Source of the DNA: Actinomycetes bacterium
Lineage (GTDB): Bacteria > Actinomycetota > Acidimicrobiia > Acidimicrobiales > Acidimicrobiaceae
Direction of reading: 5' to 3'
Assembly: GCA_021792075.1 (NCBI GenBank)
Contig: JAJYVK010000147.1
Location: 1-5,334, forward strand
Length of the DNA: 5,334 nt
Shown here: positions 1-5,334 of the stretch, piece after piece
Layout of the letters: each line of letters opens with the position of its first letter
Position numbering within the stretch: the stretch's first letter is position 1
Translations under genes and position numbers: made by a program
Notes under the pieces: generated by a model
Told to the model about the DNA's origin: nothing
Databases searched by the model: none
What the model saw: only the letters and a program-made list of their open reading frames with translations

Positions 1-1
1 A

Positions 2-466
2 TCGGTGTGGCCTCACGACAACATCCTGATAGCGGCCGGACTCAGGCGGTATGGCTTCGACACCGAGGCGCAGCGGATAGCCAAAGCTATGTTCGATGCC
101 TCTGAATGCTTCGTATACCACCGGCTTCCTGAACTGTTTGCAGGGCTGGAGAGAGATCCGGGCAGCTTTCCGGTGCAGTACCTGGGTGCAAATGTCCCCC
201 AGGCTTGGGCTTCAGGCGCAGTGCTTCAGATTCTCGCTGTTCTGCTTGGCCTCGAAGCCAATGCAGCGGATGGGATTCTGCGAATCTCCCCTGCGCTGCC
301 GGACTGGCTGGAGCGTGTCAAGCTTTCGGGCCTTCCCATCGGAGACACCAGGCTGGACGTCACCCTAGAGAGGCTATCGGATGGCAGCCACCGCCTCGAT
401 GTCGGTCACCAAAACTCTATGCGGATTGTTTTGGACGAGTCAGGCTCTCCGTCGTTGGGCTTTTGA
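2..466 (+). CDS. Glycogen-debranching enzyme / amylo-alpha-1,6-glucosidase, C-terminal fragment (5' end outside window)
   Basis: This is the last ~154 residues of a cytoplasmic glycosidase of the bacterial debranching type, which hydrolyses alpha-1,6 branch points in glycogen or related glucans. The reading frame is open to the left edge, so the in-frame GTG at position 5 is an internal Val, not a start. Visible family landmarks in order are SVWPHDN (the loop carrying a conserved acidic residue of the (alpha/alpha)6 barrel), RLPELFAG (with the conserved Glu), VPQAWASGA (the family's PQAWA segment) and a C-terminal beta-rich tail beginning LPDWLERVKLSGLPIG. These match the C-terminal half of amylo-alpha-1,6-glucosidase-like proteins as I know them. 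The stop is at 464-466 and no clear terminator follows. The substrate could be another alpha-glucan or glycoside, since related barrels have diverse specificities. The family call is firm; the exact substrate is not. Confidence 0.85.
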   Translation, partial: SVWPHDNILIAAGLRRYGFDTEAQRIAKAMFDASECFVYHRLPELFAGLERDPGSFPVQYLGANVPQAWASGAVLQILAVLLGLEANAADGILRISPALPDWLERVKLSGLPIGDTRLDVTLERLSDGSHRLDVGHQNSMRIVLDESGSPSLGF

Positions 467-567
467 CCGGCAGTCCATCCCTTCAATCGCGGGACTGGTT
501 GGCCTCATGGGTGTAAATCGGCCCGACCGGCCGCCCAATCGTGAAAATGGAGTCGCCCTACGGTTCC

Positions 568-597
568 ATGACATTTGTGGCGTGGGTTTGTTAAGAT
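568..597 (+). promoter_or_regulatory. Candidate sigma70-type promoter for the P450 gene
   Basis: ATGACA (568-573, five of six matches to TTGACA) and TAAGAT (592-597, four of six matches to TATAAT) are separated by 18 bases. They lie in the 166-base gap between the debranching gene and the P450. Transcription would start near 604, leaving a leader of about 29 bases that contains a strong ribosome binding site (AGGGGAG at 621-627, five bases before the ATG). No operator-like palindrome is evident nearby, and nothing else of note was seen in 467-567. Single-promoter calls by eye are error-prone. Confidence 0.35.
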
Positions 598-632
598 TTC
601 GTATCGGCTGAAGTTCTCAAAGGGGAGCAAGA

Positions 633-1850
633 ATGCGCACGCCGTTGCCGCCTGATGGTCTGATCGAGGGTATCTCTAGCGATATCGACCCTTTCGGAGA
701 TGAATTTCTCCGCAATCCCTGGCCCTATCTCGAAGAGCTTCGGGAGATTGCTCCAGTGGTCTACTTTCCCATGTACCACATTTGGGGAGTTGCGAGGCAT
801 GAAGAGGTGACGGAAGTCCTCCGTGATTTCACGACGTACTCTTCGGCGGCTGGAGTTGGCTATACCAACATGCTTCGCGACAAGCCCTGGAGGGTTCCGA
901 GCATCATACTCGAGGCAGACCCCCCACTTCATAGCAAGACACGCAGAATCGTCAGCAAGGTTCTCACATCATCGGCCTTGGCAAAGCTCAAGACCACGTT
1001 CGAGGAGAGGGCTTTCGAGCTGGTCGATCAGCTACTGGAGAGAGGCTGCTTCGATGCCATCTCCGATCTTGCAGAGGAGTTCCCACTGGCCGTCTTCCCA
1101 GACTCGGTTGGGCTTCAGCCAGGTTCTCGTCAGAATCTGCTCAGGTATGGAGCAATGGTCTTCAACGGGCATGGTCCGCGCAACCATATCTTCGAGGAGG
1201 CCATGAAAGACACCGACGAGGTCCGGGACTGGGTGAATGCTCAGTGCTCGCGGGAGATGCTGGCTCCGGATGGCTTTGGGGAGCAGATATACCGCTCGGT
1301 CGACACCGGCGAGCTTACCGAGGAGGAGGCCGGGCTTCTCGTTCGGTCTTTTCTCTCGGCGGGGGTGGACACCACCGTCAATGCTCTTGGCTTCGCTGTG
1401 CTCGACTTCGCCAGGAATCCAGAGCAGTGGGCTGAGCTGCGTGCGGATCCCTCCCTTGCACGGGATGCCTTCGAGGAGGTTGTGAGGCTCGAAGCTCCAG
1501 TGGCTGCGTTCTTTCGAACGACGACGAGGCCGACCGAGATCTCAGGTGTCTCGATCCCCGCAGATGCCAAGTTGCTGGTCTTTTTCGCGGGAGCTTGTAG
1601 GGATCCCAGGCGCTGGGACAATCCGGACAGTTTCGAGATCCACCGCCATCCTGTCGGTCACACCGGATTTGGCAGTGGAATACATAGCTGCGTAGGAGCG
1701 ATGGTGGCAAGGCTCGAGGGGGAGGTTCTTCTTGGCGTTCTCGCCAAGCGTGTCAAAAGGATCGAATTAGCTGGCGAGCCGAAAGTCCGGCTGAACAACA
1801 CACTTCGAGGTCTAAAGAGCCTGCCGGTGCGCATCTACGCCGACGACTAA
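633..1850 (+). CDS. Cytochrome P450, CYP199A-like (probable para-substituted aromatic acid monooxygenase)
   Basis: This is a complete 405-residue soluble bacterial P450 with no membrane anchor. Landmarks: C-helix HxxxR (H100-R104), I-helix oxygen-activation motif AGVDTT (243-248), K-helix ExxR (E282-R285) and heme loop FGSGIHSCVG with thiolate ligand C353. The start at 633 is fixed by AGGGGAG at 621-627. With a constant offset of five residues, the substrate-pocket residues I recall from CYP199A4 fall in place: R87, S90, I92, L93, F177, R238, S239, S242, A243, V290 and F293. The exception is the position of Phe185, which is H180 here. CYP199A enzymes bind the carboxylate of 4-substituted benzoates and O-demethylate or hydroxylate the para group, using a ferredoxin and ferredoxin reductase. 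No redox partner is encoded in this window. P450 identity is certain; CYP199-type is likely; the substrate is inferred. Confidence 0.93.
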   Translation: MRTPLPPDGLIEGISSDIDPFGDEFLRNPWPYLEELREIAPVVYFPMYHIWGVARHEEVTEVLRDFTTYSSAAGVGYTNMLRDKPWRVPSIILEADPPLHSKTRRIVSKVLTSSALAKLKTTFEERAFELVDQLLERGCFDAISDLAEEFPLAVFPDSVGLQPGSRQNLLRYGAMVFNGHGPRNHIFEEAMKDTDEVRDWVNAQCSREMLAPDGFGEQIYRSVDTGELTEEEAGLLVRSFLSAGVDTTVNALGFAVLDFARNPEQWAELRADPSLARDAFEEVVRLEAPVAAFFRTTTRPTEISGVSIPADAKLLVFFAGACRDPRRWDNPDSFEIHRHPVGHTGFGSGIHSCVGAMVARLEGEVLLGVLAKRVKRIELAGEPKVRLNNTLRGLKSLPVRIYADD

Positions 1851-1970
1851 TCTGTTTATCGTTGTCGAGTCATCGCGAATTGGTAGCGAGTCGCCATCTA
1901 CGAGATCGGCCGGCCTCAACCCGAGAAGCCAAGACGCGCTGGCACGGCTTTGGCATACGGGCTGAGAGCT

Positions 1971-1975
1971 TTGAA
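1971..1975 (+). other. Predicted IS605 target site and TAM (TTGAA) on the left flank
   Basis: IS200/IS605 elements insert 3' of a short fixed target that stays on the left flank and also serves as the TAM read by TnpB. TTGAA lies 16 bases upstream of the left-end hairpin. Its first three bases can pair with CAA (1988-1990) and its fifth with T1991, which is the left guide geometry known from IS608 and ISDra2. The 1851-1970 spacer after the P450 holds no gene or terminator that I can support. Confidence 0.6.
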
Positions 1976-2011
1976 CCAACGGGAGCGCAATCCCCTTCCG
2001 TAAGTGAGGGG
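1976..2011 (+). repeat. IS605 left end (LE) with subterminal hairpin
   Basis: The hairpin has arms CCCCTTCC (1992-1999) and GTGAGGGG (2004-2011) around a GTAA loop, with one mismatch and one T-G pair. CAAT (1988-1991) at its 5' foot is the predicted left guide. The region 1976-2011 resembles the right end (CCAA, CGG, GAGC, then hairpin), as expected because TnpA must recognise both ends in the same orientation. The tnpA stop lies 9 bases to the right. Confidence 0.75.
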
Positions 2012-2020
2012 TCAAGCGAC

Positions 2021-2458
2021 CTAATTCTTTCTCGGTCTACCTGATTTACGGCTAGGGAGTTTCTGGTTTTCTATGTACTGTTTCACCGTCTCTAATGGGG
2101 CTCCACCACAAGACACAACGGCATAGGAGGGCGACCAAAAGTGCTCCCCCCACAAAGCCTCTCGGACTTCCGGCCAGTTCTTTGCCCTTACTCTCATGGC
2201 TGAGAGTGTCTTCATGGACATCACCAGTCTCGACAGGGCAACTTTAGGTGGGTAGGTGATCAGTAGGTGGGCATGATCGCCGTCTGTTTCGAAAGCATCG
2301 AGGGTGGAATCGAAACGAGTACACACCTCAATGAGGGCAGATCTGATCTCGTCACTAACTCTCTCGGTCATGACATTACGTCGATATTTAGGTACCAAGA
2401 CGATGTGTGCATGTAATTGATATACCACATGCCTTCCATTGCGCCAATCATCGGTCAT
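2021..2458 (-). CDS. tnpA: IS200/IS605 family transposase TnpA (Y1 HUH single-strand transposase)
   Basis: This 145-residue protein is full length for the family and acts as a dimer that cuts and rejoins single-stranded transposon ends during replication. Visible features are the KYRRNV segment (24-29), the metal-binding HUH motif H62-A63-H64 in DGDHAHLLI, the typical WSPSYAVVSCGGAPLE stretch (about 108-123), and the catalytic tyrosine Y128 in VKQYIENQ. The basic tail ends in RKSGRPRKN. The ATG at 2456-2458 is supported by homology to the usual N-terminus. No Shine-Dalgarno sequence precedes it, and a TATACT box lies so close that the transcript may be leaderless. It is divergent from tnpB, with 46 bases between the two starts. 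Nothing looks broken. Confidence 0.96.
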   Translation of the reverse strand: MTDDWRNGRHVVYQLHAHIVLVPKYRRNVMTERVSDEIRSALIEVCTRFDSTLDAFETDGDHAHLLITYPPKVALSRLVMSMKTLSAMRVRAKNWPEVREALWGEHFWSPSYAVVSCGGAPLETVKQYIENQKLPSRKSGRPRKN

Positions 2459-2465
2459 GTAGTGG

Positions 2466-2495
2466 AGTATAGTGCTTAGCAGATAATGCTATACT
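2466..2495. promoter_or_regulatory. Divergent tnpA/tnpB promoter region: inverted repeat of two outward-facing TATACT boxes
   Basis: AGTATAG (2466-2472) and CTATACT (2489-2495) are perfect inverted copies in the 46-base gap between the transposase genes. Each contains a TATACT hexamer close to the TATAAT consensus, one facing each gene. The plus-strand box is preceded by TGC, giving an extended -10 for tnpB. No convincing -35 boxes were seen. Starts about 7 bases downstream would fall within a few bases of each ATG. The symmetry could also be an operator, since a bound dimer here would cover both promoters. Confidence 0.45.
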
Positions 2496-2504
2496 AGATA
2501 TCAA

Positions 2505-3923
2505 ATGGCTAGTAGAAGCGCAGAGTATAGAACAGCTATCGTGCCCGTCACTCTGACAGGGGCCTCTTATCGTCTAGCCCATGACTCGTGCCATAGGGCA
2601 GCACTGTTATGGAACCAAGCGGTCAATTGGGTCCATGGCGAATGGAAAGCCAAGCGCTCTCCTAATAAGTACGACATCCAAGGGTTTCTCAACTCGATAC
2701 CTCGCCAAGACCGTCCATTACACGCCCATACCACCGAGACAATCGCTCACGATCTCTCAGAGGCAGTAACCATAGCTAGAACAAACAGCAAGAAAGGTAT
2801 GAAGGTTCGATCTCCTTGGCGTAAGAAGAACTACCGGCCTCTATCGTTCTCGAAGAACTCTGGCTGGCGTATCTCCAAAGGTCAACTCCACCTGTCACTT
2901 GGTAGGGGCCGTCCGCGTATAGATCTTTCTATTCCCACCGTTTTAGATTCTGCAACTGGCGAAGAAGTTGACCCTGGGCTATGGGGTGAGATTCAACTGT
3001 GCTGGGATAGAGATAAAAGACGATTCAGCCTGCATATCCCTTATGAGACCCTCCGAGAAGTTTCGGCGGGTGAGGCTGTTAGTGCCATCGACGAAGGAAT
3101 CATCAACTCTATGGCGCTAGCTACTTGGGTAGATGACAAGACCATAGACGTTACCATCATCAATGGACGCGAAGGTCGAGCTATCAAACGACAAAGAAAC
3201 AAGGCTGTCGGTCAACTTCAGCACAAGATCAGCCGGTGCAAACCCGGATCTAAGAAGCATAAAAGGCTGGTAGCTGCGAAGAAGAAGATCAACTCCAAAG
3301 CAAAGGCATCGCTTCGTGATTTTGATCATCAGGTTTCCAACAAGGCGGCCAATCACCTCATTGGCCACAACACCGCCAGACTCATAGTTGGTGACGTGCG
3401 GGGCATCGAGAAGGAGACCAAGACCAAGCGGCGCATGAGCCGCCACGGTCGTCAACAACTCTCCCAGTGGTCGAGGGGTCGACAGGAACGCTACCTCAAA
3501 GACAAGACCGGATTAGACCTAGATTTCCTCAACGAATCGGGTTCAACCAAGACCTGTCCAGCGTGCTTGACACGCAACCGACCATCAGGTCGATACTACC
3601 GATGCAAGAACACTATTTGTGGTTTTACTTGTCATCGAGACGCTGTAGGAGCGATCAATATCCTCCAGAAGGCGTTATGCGAGGAATACACTCCAATTGG
3701 ACCGGATACAAAAATCCGAGTCACGTATCTCCGGGCTGTCGAGCGCTGGTCACTTGATCAACGTGAAGCACACCGCAAGGTGCAGTGCCGCAAGGCCAGA
3801 TCCCCGAGTAGTGCCCAGAACCGGGCCTTGTCTGAGGCAACTCAGATTAGCAAGCTGAAGCTAGCAAACTCATCCACCAGTACCGATTCATCGGCAACAG
3901 ACCAGTTGGTCGTGGTGGCGTGA
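2505..3923 (+). CDS. tnpB: TnpB, RNA-guided nuclease of the IS605 element (OrfB family, RuvC domain)
   Basis: This 472-residue protein belongs to the Cas12-ancestor family of omega-RNA-guided DNA nucleases, which cut TAM-adjacent targets and help the transposon persist. The N-terminal wedge/REC-type part (about 1-190) is basic. The RuvC domain starts at SAIDEGIIN with the first catalytic Asp, D196. The second RuvC segment reads LIVGDVRGI (293-301), with Gly at the place usually held by Glu and D297 next to it. A zinc finger follows with C351, C354, C367 and C372, then HRDAVGAINI with the third catalytic Asp, D379. About 85 residues of Ser/Thr- and charge-rich tail follow the usual end, and their coding sequence overlaps the region expected to yield the omega RNA. 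No Shine-Dalgarno sequence precedes the ATG. Activity as a nuclease is inferred, not shown. Confidence 0.94.
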   Translation: MASRSAEYRTAIVPVTLTGASYRLAHDSCHRAALLWNQAVNWVHGEWKAKRSPNKYDIQGFLNSIPRQDRPLHAHTTETIAHDLSEAVTIARTNSKKGMKVRSPWRKKNYRPLSFSKNSGWRISKGQLHLSLGRGRPRIDLSIPTVLDSATGEEVDPGLWGEIQLCWDRDKRRFSLHIPYETLREVSAGEAVSAIDEGIINSMALATWVDDKTIDVTIINGREGRAIKRQRNKAVGQLQHKISRCKPGSKKHKRLVAAKKKINSKAKASLRDFDHQVSNKAANHLIGHNTARLIVGDVRGIEKETKTKRRMSRHGRQQLSQWSRGRQERYLKDKTGLDLDFLNESGSTKTCPACLTRNRPSGRYYRCKNTICGFTCHRDAVGAINILQKALCEEYTPIGPDTKIRVTYLRAVERWSLDQREAHRKVQCRKARSPSSAQNRALSEATQISKLKLANSSTSTDSSATDQLVVVA

Positions 3924-4012
3924 CGGGAGCGATGCTTGGTAACTCCAACCAAACGGCGGAGCCAGAAGCCCCGTCCGTAAGGGCGGGGAGGTTCACGAGT
4001 CGAACCTGGAAG
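3846..4012 (+). ncRNA. Predicted omega RNA (reRNA) with guide from the right flank
   Basis: In IS605-type systems the guide RNA scaffold spans the 3' end of tnpB and the right end, and its guide is copied from DNA just outside the element. Here the scaffold would end at TTCAC (3996), with the guide beginning at G3997. Visible structure includes a stem TTGGT/ACCAA (3936-3940 with 3948-3952) and the strong right-end hairpin (3969-3988). The 5' boundary is a guess based on the roughly 150-base scaffold of characterised relatives, and a 16-base guide is assumed. The 3' boundary rests on the predicted transposon end. Confidence 0.5.
3945..3996 (+). repeat. IS605 right end (RE) with subterminal hairpin and cleavage site
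   Basis: The hairpin arms CCCCGTCC (3969-3976) and GGGCGGGG (3981-3988) pair fully if one T-G pair is allowed, around the same GTAA loop as the left-end hairpin. GAAG (3965-3968) at the 5' foot is the predicted right guide, complementary to TTC and the final C of TTCAC (3992-3996), the predicted right cleavage site. There is no U-run after the stem, so this is a transposon end and not a rho-independent terminator. Confidence 0.75.
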
Positions 4013-4080
4013 TATTGGCGGCATTTGCTCTTGGATTTGGGGAGCCTCCCGGATCTGCCCTGGGGGACGAAGTCAGGAAT

Positions 4081-4085
4081 GGAGG
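4081..4085 (+). promoter_or_regulatory. Ribosome binding site that fixes the hydrolase start
   Basis: GGAGG lies four bases upstream of the ATG at 4090. It favours this start over the in-frame TTG at 4015, which has no comparable site and would add 25 residues that do not look like part of the hydrolase fold. No clear promoter was found between the transposon end and this site. Confidence 0.6.
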
Positions 4086-4089
4086 TTTG

Positions 4090-4938
4090 ATGGCGACAGT
4101 GACAATTGACGGGATCATCACGCGTTACGAGGTCGTTGGCTCCGGCCCGCCTCTCCTTATGTATTCGCCAGGCGGGTTCGATTCCTCTCTCGAGAACTGG
4201 AGATCGTTCTCCATTTACCGGACTCTGAATCTCTTGGACCATTTGGGCAGCAGGTACTCTTGCATCGTGTTCGACAGGCGTGAATCGGGTTTGTCGGGCG
4301 GCAGAGTCGAGCGCATCGGCTGGGAGGACTATGTCACCCAAGGGAGGGGGCTGCTCGAGCACTTGGGGATTTCGCGCGCGCATCTCATGGGTGGCTGTGT
4401 AGGCTGCTCCTCGGTCGCGACATTCGCGATTATCCACCCGGAGATGGTGATGAGCATGGTCCTCTTCTCTCCGGCGGGCGGGCCTAGGTACAGAATGGCC
4501 CAGCACGCCCGCCTGACTCGGCATATGGCCTATGTGGCGGAGCACGGACTTGAAAAAGTTGTGGAGTTGGCGAACAGCCACTCCAAGAGCTTTTCCCAGG
4601 ATCCGCGCTGCGGTCCTTGGGTGACGGTGATAAGGAGCGATGCTGGCTTTGCCAAGTCGTATCTCGAATTCGACCTCGAACGCTACCAGACGATCGTTGG
4701 CGGCATGGCACGATCTCTCTTCGACAGGGACACCGTTCCAGGCCCGGAGCCGGAGGATCTGATGCAACTCGACATTCCCGCCCTCATAGTGCCTGGCCAG
4801 GATAGCTCGCATGCACCGTCCGCCGCTCGCTACCTTCAAGAGTGCCTGCCGCAAGCTCAGTACTGGGACGTGCCGGTTAGCCAGCAAACTGAGGAGACGG
4901 CTCCGGCAAGGATTCTCGAGTTCTTAGACTCGCTGTGA
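4090..4938 (+). CDS. Alpha/beta-hydrolase fold protein with cysteine in the nucleophile elbow
   Basis: This is a 282-residue cytoplasmic protein with no signal peptide. The fold is indicated by the oxyanion-loop segment SPGGF (26-30), the strand and turn YSCIVFDRRESGLSG (56-70), the nucleophile elbow MGGCVGCSS (100-108) and the strand IPALIVPGQD (229-238) with a candidate acid, D238. The elbow fits the pattern small-x-nucleophile-x-small with C103 where most family members have Ser. Dienelactone hydrolases are known relatives that use Cys. No His occurs after H241, so the usual C-terminal catalytic His is absent; H241, three residues after D238, is the only late His. The substrate is unknown. 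It lies downstream of the P450 in the same direction, separated by the transposon, and ends four bases before the convergent isomerase gene. The fold call is firm; catalytic function is uncertain. Confidence 0.85.
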   Translation: MATVTIDGIITRYEVVGSGPPLLMYSPGGFDSSLENWRSFSIYRTLNLLDHLGSRYSCIVFDRRESGLSGGRVERIGWEDYVTQGRGLLEHLGISRAHLMGGCVGCSSVATFAIIHPEMVMSMVLFSPAGGPRYRMAQHARLTRHMAYVAEHGLEKVVELANSHSKSFSQDPRCGPWVTVIRSDAGFAKSYLEFDLERYQTIVGGMARSLFDRDTVPGPEPEDLMQLDIPALIVPGQDSSHAPSAARYLQECLPQAQYWDVPVSQQTEETAPARILEFLDSL

Positions 4939-4942
4939 TCGG

Positions 4943-5334
4943 CTAGATCGGCTCCTCGCCCGATTCAAGCTGAGCTATCTGCTCCAACCGCTTTTGGTGT
5001 ACTCCTCCATTGAACGAGGTGGTGAGCCAGGCGGAGGTCAGCTCTGCCGCCGTCTCGTTGTTCAGGACCTTTGCTCCGAGTACGAGCACATTCGAGTCGT
5101 TGTTTCCTCGTGATATCCCCACCTGGAACATGTCTGCGCAGAGGCCTGCTCTTACGCCCTTCACCTTGTTGCATGCGATCACTTCGCCCATACCGCTCCC
5201 GCCTATCATGATTCCCCTGTCGGCTGCGCCGGTTGCCAGCTCCTTTCCGATCCGGGCGCAAAGGATCGGATAGTCGACTAGCTCAGGGCCGTGCGTTCCC
5301 AAATCGGAGACGGAGTGACCCAGGCTTAGGAGCA
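4943..5334 (-). CDS. RpiB/LacA/LacB-family sugar-phosphate isomerase, 5' end outside window
   Basis: About 130 C-terminal residues of a small sugar-phosphate isomerase are visible. The frame is open to the right edge (…LLSLGHSVSDLGTHGPELVDYP), so the TTG at 5300-5302 is internal. The core motif GGSGMGE (codons near 5183-5203) matches the mycobacterial RpiB type, in which Glu acts as base, not the E. coli type with Cys in CGTGIG. NKVKGVRAGLC and NVLVLGAKV follow, and the C-terminal helix reads GGVHQKRLEQIAQLE. Family enzymes interconvert aldose and ketose phosphates such as ribose 5-phosphate and ribulose 5-phosphate. Several residues usually conserved for ring opening and phosphate binding differ: Asn for the His of SRxHND, Lys for Arg in LGxRV and Val for Arg in GGRHxxR. 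The substrate may therefore not be ribose 5-phosphate, and I do not assign rpiB. It converges on the hydrolase gene with a 4-base gap. Confidence 0.88.
   Translation of the reverse strand, partial: LLSLGHSVSDLGTHGPELVDYPILCARIGKELATGAADRGIMIGGSGMGEVIACNKVKGVRAGLCADMFQVGISRGNNDSNVLVLGAKVLNNETAAELTSAWLTTSFNGGVHQKRLEQIAQLESGEEPI

Larger units (their letters stand above)
1976..3996. mobile_element. Complete IS200/IS605-family element, IS605-like (divergent tnpA and tnpB)
   Basis: The element is about 2.02 kb and contains a minus-strand Y1 HUH transposase (tnpA) and a plus-strand tnpB, with subterminal hairpins near both ends and no terminal inverted repeats or target duplication, as expected for this family. 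The ends were set by the cleavage/guide pairing: a cut after TTGAA (1975) on the left and after TTCAC (3996) on the right. Both genes are full length with intact signature residues, so the copy looks recently active or at least capable of movement. The transposon genes look more AT-rich than the flanking genes. It sits in the gap between the P450 and the hydrolase and disrupts neither reading frame. Internal identity is firm; the exact ends are a prediction. Confidence 0.9.

Noticed and set aside
591..932. Minus-strand open frame at the start of the P450
   Set aside because: It lies opposite the P450 N-terminal coding region, which has clear homology and a good ribosome binding site.
1862..2044. 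Small plus-strand open frame (60 codons) between the P450 and tnpA
   Set aside because: It crosses the predicted transposon boundary and left-end hairpin, has no ribosome binding site and shows no recognisable protein features.
3969..3988. Rho-independent terminator
   Set aside because: The strong GC hairpin is not followed by a T-run, and its loop and position match the left-end hairpin, so it is the transposon right end.
3996..4006. tRNA T-arm-like GGTTCGACTC on the minus strand next to the transposon right end
   Set aside because: The bases around it do not form a 5-bp T stem, and no acceptor, D or anticodon arms can be found nearby.
4015..4089. Extended hydrolase start at TTG 4015
   Set aside because: The added 25 residues do not look like part of the fold, and GGAGG directly precedes the ATG at 4090.
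3847..4887. Long minus-strand open frame (346 codons) across the hydrolase gene and transposon right end
   Set aside because: It is antisense to a clear alpha/beta-hydrolase and crosses the IS boundary. Its composition is Arg/His/Pro-rich without any recognisable motif, which is typical of an antisense shadow.
4936..4960. Terminator between the convergent hydrolase and isomerase genes
   Set aside because: Only a short direct repeat of GATCGGCT-like sequence is visible; there is no stable hairpin with a T-run.

Overview
The window reads as a piece of chromosome from a moderately GC-rich bacterium, with an insertion sequence lodged between ordinary metabolic genes. The lineage cannot be fixed from the sequence. 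A glycogen-debranching enzyme, a CYP199-like P450, a glutamate-type RpiB relative and apparently leaderless transposon genes would suit an actinobacterial or similar soil/water lineage, but this is a weak inference.

Layout from left to right: the C-terminal end of an amylo-alpha-1,6-glucosidase type debranching enzyme (2-466); a 166-base gap with a plausible sigma70-type promoter; a complete cytochrome P450 (633-1850) whose pocket residues match the benzoate-oxidising CYP199A enzymes except at one position; a 125-base spacer ending in TTGAA; a complete IS605-type element (about 1976-3996) with divergent tnpA (minus) and tnpB (plus), terminal hairpins and a probable omega RNA at its right end; an alpha/beta-hydrolase with a cysteine in the nucleophile elbow (4090-4938); and, convergent with it after 4 bases, an RpiB/LacAB-family sugar-phosphate isomerase that runs off the right edge (4943-5334).

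The best-defined system is the transposon. At both ends a short guide at the 5' foot of the hairpin is complementary to the proposed cleavage pentamer (TTGAA left, TTCAC right), with matching base changes between ends, so the boundaries can be predicted to the base. The same boundary sets the omega RNA 3' end and guide for the TnpB RNA-guided nuclease. The P450 and the hydrolase point the same way and would be about 220 bases apart without the element, so they may once have been expressed together, but nothing in the sequence proves a shared pathway. Three of the host enzymes carry active-site departures: His for a pocket Phe in the P450, Cys for Ser with no C-terminal His in the hydrolase, and lost His/Arg residues in the RpiB relative.
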